Origin: Oscillospiraceae bacterium
GTDB taxonomy: Bacteria; Bacillota_A; Clostridia; Saccharofermentanales; Saccharofermentanaceae
DNA length: 8,412 nucleotides
Assembly (NCBI GenBank): GCA_902791885.1
Contig: CADAXO010000079.1
Coordinates: 1-8,412, forward strand
Direction of reading: 5' to 3'
Positions within the stretch are counted from its first letter, which is position 1, and each line of letters begins with the position of its first letter. This document shows, piece after piece, positions 1-6,437 of this stretch. The notes beneath the pieces are model-generated. The model was given only the letters and a program-made list of their open reading frames with translations, was not told the origin of the DNA and made no database searches. The position numbers were made by a program, and so were the translations under genes.

Positions 1-1052
1 TCCCACACACCCGTCGAATCGGGAACGGGCTTCACGGAAAGCTTCGACAAGATACGCGGGAAAAGGTCGAATCCCATAATAAAGATAACAAGCGCAGCAA
101 CTACGCCCGTGACTATGATCGAAGGAACGGAGTTTCCTAGGAAGCCTCCGAAAAGAATAAGCGCGACATACCCGGCGATAAAGATAAGTGAAGCTATAAA
201 GAACCACTTAAGTGCGCGGGCACTGTCGTAAGTTGTCATGTAGCAGGAAAGGTTTCCCGTAAGCGCCGAGCCCACCGCGATGTTGTTCTCGCCTTCGAAG
301 TTCTCGGTGATCCTGATGGTATAGACAGAACCTTCGCTGAGCTTGATGCCGTCAGGTGCATCGAACTCGCGGATAGCATTATCGAGAAGCTCGGAAGCCT
401 TGATATTCCATGAAGTAAGGACTGAGTCGCCCGATAAAAGCTCAACCGTAACGTCTCCCTCATTGGATCTGGCGTTGGTCGCGAATGTCACGGCAACTGA
501 AGTCAAGACAGGGCTTGAGCCCGGGGCTTCAAGATCCAAAGAAACGGGCTTGCCGCTCTCGAGCTGGACGAAAGTCTCAGTCGGATAGTAATAATTCGAA
601 CTTGTGTAAACAGACTTGGACAGACCGAACAGCATGATAAGAATGATCACCCCGACGATTGCCGCGGCGATAAATGAAGCGACTGATTCCTTGATAGAAG
701 GGATGTGCTCTTTAAGCTTAGGCTTCAGGCACTCGATGGTCATGGAGACGTGACAGATCTTTGCATCACCAAGATACTTAAGACCTTCCTCAAGATAAAC
801 GCGCGAATCCTTGATGCCCTGCTCGAGGCAGATCTTGTCGGCCGCGCCACCTAAGATATTTACGCCCGTAAGACCGGACACGGCGTTGGTGATCGCATGA
901 AGGATAACGTCGCCATCGGAGTTTGCCGAGAACTGCCTTTCGAAAGGAACACTGACACCGCCGAGCATGATCCCGTTAGTTGAAGGATCGAAAGTCTCTT
1001 CCACGAATCTGTGGCTGTCCTGTCCTATCGTCGAGATATAAGCGTATTCCAT
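1..1052 (-). CDS. IspF-like domain fused to a multi-pass membrane protein (3' end cut by window edge)
   Basis: The visible 350 residues start at an ATG preceded by GAGGTG, and the frame is open to the window edge, so the C-terminus is missing. Residues about 6-125 match the N-terminal two thirds of IspF (2-C-methyl-D-erythritol 2,4-cyclodiphosphate synthase). The matches are D12-x-H14, an LGGVSVPF segment (30-37), SDGD (45-48) followed by LHAITNAV with H52, KDSR (81-84), and SMTIECLKPKL then H116. D12, H14 and H52 correspond to the metal ligands D8, H10 and H42 of E. coli IspF. The C-terminal IspF part with the CMP-binding TTTEKLGFTGR-type motif is absent. A membrane helix (about 127-146) takes its place. 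A beta-rich segment (about 150-278), probably extracytoplasmic, and two more helices (about 281-303 and 309-331) follow. The beta-rich segment resembles the one between the first helices of large polytopic envelope membrane proteins of Firmicutes (my recollection, DUF2142-like). The gene starts 2 bases after the lipoprotein gene stop, so the two are probably translationally coupled. Enzyme activity is doubtful, and a ligand-sensing or envelope role is inference. Confidence 0.85.
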   Translation of the reverse strand, partial: MEYAYISTIGQDSHRFVEETFDPSTNGIMLGGVSVPFERQFSANSDGDVILHAITNAVSGLTGVNILGGAADKICLEQGIKDSRVYLEEGLKYLGDAKICHVSMTIECLKPKLKEHIPSIKESVASFIAAAIVGVIILIMLFGLSKSVYTSSNYYYPTETFVQLESGKPVSLDLEAPGSSPVLTSVAVTFATNARSNEGDVTVELLSGDSVLTSWNIKASELLDNAIREFDAPDGIKLSEGSVYTIRITENFEGENNIAVGSALTGNLSCYMTTYDSARALKWFFIASLIFIAGYVALILFGGFLGNSVPSIIVTGVVAALVIFIMGFDLFPRILSKLSVKPVPDSTGVW

Positions 1053-1054
1053 AA

Positions 1055-1639
1055 TCACCTCATAAGCATACTTAAGTCGGGTTCGAAGCCGTTATCAACC
1101 AGCCACGCCGACACATCGTCTATGCTCCACTCCTCAAGATCGAAACCTGAGAAAGTGGAGATCCTCGCATTGTCATTGATCAAGATAAACTCGGGATATC
1201 CGCCGACCTCATAAGCCGTGCTGATCGCATCGGCCTCTACCCCGTCGACCGCGATGAATAACGCCTGTCCGACCAGAGTCTGCGCGAGATCCTCAACTCC
1301 CGCCGTGAGGCTCTGCGAACCTCTCGCGGCGTTGGAATAAAAATACAGAACGACCGGGATCTCCTCCTGTGAAGTCAATCCGTTAAAGTCGGTGATCGCC
1401 CTGTACTGGATACCGTAGAACCCCGGATCCTCGCCTTCGACCTGCTCCCAGACAAGTGCGGCAGCGTCGGTCGAATAATCGATATTCCCGAGATACTGAT
1501 AGTAGCCTGAAGAAGTCAGATCGACGTTTGCCTCCGCCGCCAAAGCGCTGCCGGAAGACTCAGCCGTACTTCCCGAGCATCCGGTAAGAAGCGATGCACA
1601 TAAAGCCAACGCGATCATTCCTTCAGAAACTTTTCTCAT
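1055..1639 (-). CDS. Thioredoxin-fold lipoprotein lacking the CxxC active site
   Basis: This 194-residue protein begins with a lipoprotein signal peptide: basic residues R2 and K3, a hydrophobic stretch, then lipobox L18-T-G-C21. It should be lipidated at C21 and sit on the outer face of the membrane. A Ser/Ala/Glu-rich linker is followed by a domain that looks like a thioredoxin fold: strand IPVVLYFYS (94-102), a helix, strand ALFIAVD (126-132), then GGYPEFILI (146-154) with the expected cis-proline at P149. Where thioredoxins carry WCxxC, this protein has N-A-A-R-G-S (103-108). C21 is the only cysteine in the mature protein, so thiol-disulfide exchange is not expected. A binding or chaperone-like role is inference. 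The ATG overlaps the mrp stop by four bases (ATGA), and only a distant GGAGG is seen upstream, which suggests translational coupling. The fold assignment rests on pattern only. Confidence 0.85.
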   Translation of the reverse strand: MRKVSEGMIALALCASLLTGCSGSTAESSGSALAAEANVDLTSSGYYQYLGNIDYSTDAAALVWEQVEGEDPGFYGIQYRAITDFNGLTSQEEIPVVLYFYSNAARGSQSLTAGVEDLAQTLVGQALFIAVDGVEADAISTAYEVGGYPEFILINDNARISTFSGFDLEEWSIDDVSAWLVDNGFEPDLSMLMR

Positions 1640-2481
1640 AATAAAGCCTGAATGGCCTCCGAAGTCTTGGTAAGAAGCGAACTTACGTCGACGCTCTCGG
1701 TCTTGCCGGTGTCGACCAAAGCTGTGATCGAAGGATCCAGCGGAAGCTTATCAAGAACGGCAATACCTGCCTCAGAAGCTTCCTTAATGAGAACCTCGTC
1801 GTCACCGAACAAGGAGATCTTATCGCCGCAGTGAGGGCATACCGTATATGCCATATTCTCGACGAGGCCTAAGATATTTACGTTCATCATTGATGCCATG
1901 TTGCCGGCCTTCGCGACGATCATTGATACGAGCTCCTGGGGAGTCGATACGAGGACCAGTCCGTCAAGAGGAATCGACTGGAACAATGTAAGCGGGATGT
2001 CGCCTGTGCCCGGAGGCATATCGATGAGAAGGACGTCGAGCATTCCCCACTCGACATCACTCCAGAACTGTCTTACAAGACCTGAAAGAACGGGGCCTCT
2101 CCAGATAACCGGAGAATCCTCCTGCTCGAGCAGAAGGTTGATACTTACGACCTTGATGCCGCCCTCTGTAACTGCGGGAAGGATCCTGTCCTGGCCGCCG
2201 ACTTCGAGTATCCCCTTAAGACCGAAAGCCCTGGGGATCGAAGGACCTGTGATATCAGCATCCATGATGCCGACCTTAAGACCTGCCTTGGCAAGCTTAC
2301 TTGCAAGAGAAGCCGTTACAAAAGACTTTCCTACGCCTCCTTTGCCGCTCGCGATACCGATGACGCACTTGATCGAAGATGCGTCGTTGCATGTAAGCTT
2401 TTCGATGCCGTTCTTCTTGGAGCAGGTATCCTGCTCGCTGCAGCTGCCGGCCTTAGCACATCCTTCACATGCTGATGACAT
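1636..2481 (-). CDS. mrp: Mrp/Nbp35-family iron-sulfur cluster carrier ATPase
   Basis: This 281-residue P-loop ATPase belongs to the Mrp/Nbp35/ApbC group, cytosolic dimers that hold and pass on [4Fe-4S] clusters. The deviant Walker A is GKGGVGKS (46-53). DADITGPSIP (74-83) and DMPPGTGD (154-161) are family signatures. The cluster-bridging motif is CPHC (C215, C218). The N-terminus adds a cysteine-rich leader (C5, C8, C14, C20, then C31 and C39) that recalls the N-terminal cluster site of Nbp35, though the spacing C-x2-C-x5-C-x5-C is not the eukaryotic one. There is no DUF59 domain in front, unlike many longer Mrp proteins. The ATG is preceded by GAGGTG at about 7 bases. The gene lies 24 bases after the membrane protein gene and overlaps the lipoprotein gene by 4 bases. 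The family is clear, while the client Fe-S proteins are not known from this window. Confidence 0.95.
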   Translation of the reverse strand: MSSACEGCAKAGSCSEQDTCSKKNGIEKLTCNDASSIKCVIGIASGKGGVGKSFVTASLASKLAKAGLKVGIMDADITGPSIPRAFGLKGILEVGGQDRILPAVTEGGIKVVSINLLLEQEDSPVIWRGPVLSGLVRQFWSDVEWGMLDVLLIDMPPGTGDIPLTLFQSIPLDGLVLVSTPQELVSMIVAKAGNMASMMNVNILGLVENMAYTVCPHCGDKISLFGDDEVLIKEASEAGIAVLDKLPLDPSITALVDTGKTESVDVSSLLTKTSEAIQALL

Positions 2482-2505
2482 TTAAAACACCTCTTTTCGT
2501 TGTTA

Positions 2506-3537
2506 TCAAACTGCCTTAGGCTCGTCCTCGGGAACGGTCTCAACTACCTTGTCGTCTACTTCCTTGCCGAGCACGTCAGCGTAGTGCTGCTGCAGAACTC
2601 TTACGGAATCGGCGTTCACGTCGTTGATGTTGCTTCGGATCCTCAAAGCGAGACTTGCTTCAGGCAGGAACTTCTTTGCCTTTCTTACAGTCTTCTTAGT
2701 CATGGCAACAGCAGCTCTGGACTGCTTCTTGAGTCCTTCCTTACCCGAGTCTGCAACTCTTGCGAACTCCTGCTTACCCTCGTTAGCATACTTCATGATG
2801 AGAGCACGCTCCTCAGCTCTGTTGTTCTTGGCAAGCTCGCGCTCCGCCTTACGGTGAGCCGTGTAAACTTCAGTGAACTCCTTGTAGTCGCTCTGTGTCA
2901 TCTGCAGTGCAGGTGCCGTGTTCTTAACGACTGCATCTACAGTACCGTAGATGGAAGAACCGATCTTCTCGGAAGGCATACGGTAAACATCGGAGACATC
3001 GCTCAGGATCTTTACCTTCTTGTTGAAGCCTACGATCGCTGTTACCGTAACGATGATGTCGACTACAGTGTTGATGATAAGAATAAGAAGCAGAATCTGG
3101 CGTGCCAGCGGGCTCATCCAGTGAATAAAGGCCATAACCGCAGGGTGCAGCATGTACATTCCGAGGCTGCACGCGATACCCCAGTAGATCGAGAATCTTA
3201 AACAGATGAAGCCGTGCAGGTTGAACTTGTACTCGGAGTAATCCCACCATCTCAAGTGGAATATCGCATACAGCAAAGCACCCGCGATGAGCTCGACTAT
3301 GGTACATACGGCCGCCGATCCGAAGAACAGGATCGGGAACGAATTCAGGTACGGTCTGAAAAGCCAGATAACGCAGTAGAAACCGATACCGTAAACCGGG
3401 CAGATAGCTCCGTTAAGGAAGCCTCGGTTAATGAACTTACCCTCTGTGATTCCGTAGTAGATGACCTCTACAATCCAGCCGATGAATCCGTAGATAAAGA
3501 ACATCAACAGTGTTTCTGTGATTGTAAACGGCAGCAT
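2506..3537 (-). CDS. ABC_trans_CmpB-type membrane protein with long charged C-terminal tail
   Basis: This 343-residue protein opens with FIYGFIGWIVEVIYYG (14-29) and then GFLNGAICPVYGIGF (39-53). I associate these segments with the Pfam family ABC_trans_CmpB (putative ABC-transporter type IV), common in Clostridia and of unknown function. About five hydrophobic segments are visible: roughly 8-30, 42-62, 68-93, 115-140 and 146-171. Residues about 172-343 are cytosolic-looking and charged, with Lys/Arg/Glu/Ala-rich helix (about 215-290) of coiled-coil character, ending in an acidic stretch. No ATPase partner gene lies beside it, so the transporter label of the family is not supported by context. 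The start ATG lies 3 bases after the methyltransferase stop, with AGGGGG as its ribosome binding site. The next gene, mrp, follows after 24 bases. Confidence 0.85.
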   Translation of the reverse strand: MLPFTITETLLMFFIYGFIGWIVEVIYYGITEGKFINRGFLNGAICPVYGIGFYCVIWLFRPYLNSFPILFFGSAAVCTIVELIAGALLYAIFHLRWWDYSEYKFNLHGFICLRFSIYWGIACSLGMYMLHPAVMAFIHWMSPLARQILLLILIINTVVDIIVTVTAIVGFNKKVKILSDVSDVYRMPSEKIGSSIYGTVDAVVKNTAPALQMTQSDYKEFTEVYTAHRKAERELAKNNRAEERALIMKYANEGKQEFARVADSGKEGLKKQSRAAVAMTKKTVRKAKKFLPEASLALRIRSNINDVNADSVRVLQQHYADVLGKEVDDKVVETVPEDEPKAV

Positions 3538-3540
3538 GTT

Positions 3541-4161
3541 TTACCCCCTAACTGCTTTCATTACATGATATCCGCCTTTAATATCGAGCGTTACGCAATT
3601 GCCGAACAGTTCGTTAAGCTTCTTCTTTGTGGAATCCGCGCCCTGCTTCCTTTGCAGCACGACGTAGATCGCTCCGCCTTCCTTCATGTGGGCATAAGAC
3701 TGCTCGTAGAACTCGAACACTGTCTTTTTTCCTGCTCTCACGGGAGGGTTCGTTATAACTGTATCGAAAAGCTTGTCTTCAGGCACCGCCTTAAGCACAT
3801 CACTTACCATGATGGTATCGGGAGCCCTTAGATTAAGCTTGGCGTTTTCTTTGGTTAGTTCGACTGCCCTTGAGTTAACGTCAACACAAGTGACATCGAA
3901 AAGCGTGAATACCGTCTTCATTACTATGCCGACAACGCCCCAGCCGCATCCCAAGTCAAGGAGGCTCTCGTCTCTGCCGGCGCCCCTTGCCTTGATGTCA
4001 TCGATTACTGTCTGAAGCAGAAGATCCGTTCCCTTATCCACCGAAGTCTTGGAGAATACGGCGGTGTCGGTCATGAATGTAAAGTTGATACCGTTGATGC
4101 GGTAATCGACTGTTCTTCTGTTGGACGGTGTGTCGGGATTTGCTTCAAAATACTGCGGCAT
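3541..4161 (-). CDS. RsmC/YbxB-like class I SAM-dependent RNA methyltransferase
   Basis: This 206-residue protein has the fold of the MTS family, which includes RsmC (16S rRNA m2G1207 methyltransferase) and Bacillus YbxB. Residues 14-40 form the short N-terminal strand-rich segment with FMTDTAVFSK, typical of the single-domain YbxB type. Motif I is DLGCGWG (69-75), the acidic SAM-ribose residue is D94 in TCVDVN, and the catalytic motif is NPP (138-140) in VITNPPVRAGKK. The length of about 200 residues fits the single-domain form rather than the two-domain E. coli RsmC. The most likely substrate is a guanine N2 in 16S rRNA, but this is inferred from the family. The ATG directly abuts the queT stop (TAAATG), with GAGAAGG inside the end of queT as ribosome binding site. 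Confidence 0.9.
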   Translation of the reverse strand: MPQYFEANPDTPSNRRTVDYRINGINFTFMTDTAVFSKTSVDKGTDLLLQTVIDDIKARGAGRDESLLDLGCGWGVVGIVMKTVFTLFDVTCVDVNSRAVELTKENAKLNLRAPDTIMVSDVLKAVPEDKLFDTVITNPPVRAGKKTVFEFYEQSYAHMKEGGAIYVVLQRKQGADSTKKKLNELFGNCVTLDIKGGYHVMKAVRG

Positions 4162-4686
4162 TTATTTTACCTTCTCAATAAGTTCCTTAAGTCTTCTGGA
4201 CTTCTTTATAAGCAGGAGAAGCGGGAGTCCGAGCACTACGAGGAGCACAGCCTCCGAAGCCGCTACCTCGAGCATCGATATCAGGACAGCCCCGACCGTT
4301 ATCTCGCTTGATTCATCCACGAGCAGGAAAGGAAGATATCCTCCGACGATTATTCCGTTGAATAATATCGGCGGGATGATCGCGAGGTTCTTATTCTTCT
4401 TCCCGAGCCGTGCAGAGAAGATTCCTGCAAGGACCGTTGCCAGTGTTCCGCCGATTATATCGACGGGTCCGAGATTCGAAGGGTTCAAAAGATTTGCAAG
4501 AAAGCATCCGAGCGATATTCCGGGAACATATGCGAATCCGTAAGCCGGGAGTATCGTCATGACTTCTGCAAGTCTGAACTGGATCGGGCCGAAAGCGAAC
4601 TGGGCCATCGGGTATGTGAGCACGACATAGAGCGCCGCGATAATACCCGAATATACTATCATGTAGATCTTCTTTTTGTTGGTCAC
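4162..4686 (-). CDS. queT: QueT-family ECF transporter substrate-binding (S) component
   Basis: This 174-residue, very hydrophobic protein has about five to six membrane helices and the QueT signature FAFGPIQFRLAEVMTILP (31-48), followed by GCFLANLLNP (60-69) and a DIIGGTLATVLAG segment (75-87). QueT proteins are S components of energy-coupling-factor transporters and are thought to import queuosine precursors. They work with the shared EcfA/EcfA'/EcfT module, which is not in this window. The start is GTG, two bases after the oxidoreductase stop. A possible ribosome binding site, AGGAGA, lies about 12 bases upstream, longer than usual. The next in-frame ATG is codon 9 and would leave almost no leader before the first helix. 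No preQ1 riboswitch is visible ahead of the gene, which sits inside an operon. The family call is firm, while the exact substrate rests on the family. Confidence 0.9.
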   Translation of the reverse strand: MTNKKKIYMIVYSGIIAALYVVLTYPMAQFAFGPIQFRLAEVMTILPAYGFAYVPGISLGCFLANLLNPSNLGPVDIIGGTLATVLAGIFSARLGKKNKNLAIIPPILFNGIIVGGYLPFLLVDESSEITVGAVLISMLEVAASEAVLLVVLGLPLLLLIKKSRRLKELIEKVK

Positions 4687-4688
4687 GA

Positions 4689-5642
4689 TCAGATCATTCT
4701 CCTGATCTTATCGTTAAGTGTCGCGATCGTGGCGGTCTTGTGCCAGGGCATGTCAGTGCACTGGATGTAGCCCTTCTTGATCGCATCTATGCAAGCCTGC
4801 ATCTCGACAGCGTAGGAATTCATGCCTTCGCGGTCAACGGCTTCGATGAGCTCGCCGTTAGTGTTATAAAGCTCGATCCTCTCGTAATCGTTGATGTTCT
4901 TGATCTTGATATATCCGGTCTCGCCGATGACTGAACCGTCTCTGTCGGTAAGCGAAGCTACCGTTACGAACGATACTGCAAGAGCGCCGTCGTTCGGAAC
5001 TTCGAGGACGCAGCTGACATCCTTTTCGACGCCTGTGGAGTACTTATGTGCATATACCGACACGGGTTCCAGGTTCTCGCCGTAGATGCTTACCGCAAGG
5101 TTCGTGGGATATACGCCGAGGTCGAGGTGAGCGCCGCCGCCCAAAGTGGGATCCGTGATCCTCTGAACGTTCTCGATGTTGTAGCCCAGATTGGACTGAA
5201 CGTATCTTACGGCGCCGATCTTGCCTGTCTTGATCCAGCCCATCATCTTCTTATGCAGGGGCATGAAGGATGTCCACATGGCCTCGCATACGAAAACGCC
5301 TCTGTTCTTGGCCTCGGTGAAGATACTGTCAGCCTCATCGCGGCTCATGGCGAAAGGCTTCTCTACAAGCACGTTCATGTGGTTCTTAACGCACATTACG
5401 GCATTTTCGTAGTGGAATGTGTTAGGTGTCGCGATGTAAACGAGATCGATGTCCTTCTGCCTTGTCATCTGCTCGTAAGAGCCCAAAGGCTTCGCGTCGG
5501 GGCAGTTCTTCTTAACGAACTTCGTAGCTCTCGACTTCTCTCTTGAAGCAACCGCTACGATCTCAATATCCTCGAGCTCCTTAATACTCTCAATCATTCT
5601 TGCAGCCATTGTGCCGCAGCCGATAATACCGATCCTGAACAT
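4689..5642 (-). CDS. Gfo/Idh/MocA-family NAD(P)-dependent oxidoreductase
   Basis: This is a Rossmann-fold dehydrogenase of about 317 residues. The N-terminus FRIGIIGCGTMA carries the dinucleotide-binding glycines, EKP (about 94-96 in VLVEKPFAM) is the family signature with its catalytic lysine, and GGGAHLDLGVYP (about 168-179) supplies the D-x3-Y segment of the active site. The second domain is the usual open beta-sheet that binds a sugar or related polyol. It most resembles the dihydrodiol dehydrogenase-like branch, but the substrate cannot be named from sequence alone. Two ATG codons lie in tandem (5645 and 5642). GGAGG ends only two bases before the first, so the second, with five bases of spacing, is the better start. 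The gene begins 16 bases after the Sir2 gene stop. Confidence 0.92.
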   Translation of the reverse strand: MFRIGIIGCGTMAARMIESIKELEDIEIVAVASREKSRATKFVKKNCPDAKPLGSYEQMTRQKDIDLVYIATPNTFHYENAVMCVKNHMNVLVEKPFAMSRDEADSIFTEAKNRGVFVCEAMWTSFMPLHKKMMGWIKTGKIGAVRYVQSNLGYNIENVQRITDPTLGGGAHLDLGVYPTNLAVSIYGENLEPVSVYAHKYSTGVEKDVSCVLEVPNDGALAVSFVTVASLTDRDGSVIGETGYIKIKNINDYERIELYNTNGELIEAVDREGMNSYAVEMQACIDAIKKGYIQCTDMPWHKTATIATLNDKIRRMI

Positions 5643-5658
5643 CATACCCTCCTCAAAA

Positions 5659-6405
5659 TTAAAGATTTATCTTACCCAGAACAGTGGAAATATTCTCATG
5701 GAAGACAAGCTTCGCGAGCCTGTCGGCCGACGTAACATCACGGTTGATGATAATGAGGTTCTTGCCCGTGAACGCATATGCGAGTGAAGCCGCGGGGTTA
5801 ACCACAAGCGACGTGCCTCCGATGATAAGGCAGTCCGCGTTCGCCACAAGCTTCAGCGAATTGTTCCAGGCATCGGAAGGAAGCCCTTCGCCGTAAAGCG
5901 TAACGTCAGGTCTTATGAGGCCGCCGCAGATCTTGCACTTCGGCACAGCCTCATCGCTCTTGAAAATGTAATCCGCCGGATACTTCTTGTGGCAGCGTGC
6001 GCAGTAGTTCCTTAATGTGGAACCGTGCACTTCCTGAACGTTCACGCTTCCGGCCTTCTGGTGAAGACCGTCGATATTCTGCGTGATGATACCGTCTAAC
6101 TTGCCCGCCTTCTCCATCTCGGCGAGCTTGATATGTGCGGCATTGGGCTCGATGCCCTCGCCGTTTAATTTCTGTCTGTAGAACTCATAGAAGACCTTGG
6201 GTTCATCCATGAGGCAGTTGATAGATAACAGATACTCGGGCGTATATGCGTCGAACCTTACATCGTGCTGATTGTAAAGTCCGTCCTTGGACCTGAAATC
6301 GGGGATACCGCTCTCGGTGGAGACGCCTGCGCCTCCGAAGAAAACGATATGCTTGGATTCTTTGATGATCTCATTCAGTTCTTCATACTGTGCCGTATAA
6401 TCCAT
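5659..6405 (-). CDS. cobB: Sir2-family NAD-dependent protein deacylase (sirtuin)
   Basis: This 248-residue enzyme removes acyl groups from lysines using NAD, giving nicotinamide and O-acyl-ADP-ribose. All core motifs are present: the NAD-binding GAGVSTESGIPDFR (25-38), TQNIDGLH (108-115), the catalytic H127 in EVHGS, a zinc site of C135-x2-C138 and C157-x2-C160, and GGTSLVVNPA (196-205). IPDFR points to a deacetylase-type bacterial sirtuin rather than the desuccinylase class. The length is typical. A strong GGGGGAGG lies ahead of the ATG, and the gap from the trpS stop is 32 bases with no terminator, so the gene probably shares the trpS transcript. Target proteins cannot be told from the window. 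Confidence 0.95.
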   Translation of the reverse strand: MDYTAQYEELNEIIKESKHIVFFGGAGVSTESGIPDFRSKDGLYNQHDVRFDAYTPEYLLSINCLMDEPKVFYEFYRQKLNGEGIEPNAAHIKLAEMEKAGKLDGIITQNIDGLHQKAGSVNVQEVHGSTLRNYCARCHKKYPADYIFKSDEAVPKCKICGGLIRPDVTLYGEGLPSDAWNNSLKLVANADCLIIGGTSLVVNPAASLAYAFTGKNLIIINRDVTSADRLAKLVFHENISTVLGKINL

Positions 6406-6437
6406 AACCGCCTCCCCCTTTATCTATGGCTTACGGA

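Noticed and set aside
1898..2485. Plus-strand frame of 195 codons opposite mrp
   Set aside because: It is the antisense shadow of a gene with intact Walker A and CPHC motifs.
2500..3201. Plus-strand reading frame of 233 codons opposite the CmpB-type gene
   Set aside because: It lies wholly antisense to a well-supported gene, has a composition unlike a real protein and matches no family I know.
3214..3831. Plus-strand frame of 205 codons opposite the CmpB-type and methyltransferase genes
   Set aside because: It spans the junction of two supported minus-strand genes and shows no domain motif.
5046..5546. Plus-strand frame of 166 codons opposite the oxidoreductase gene
   Set aside because: It is antisense to a gene with clear Rossmann and EKP motifs and has no recognisable features of its own.
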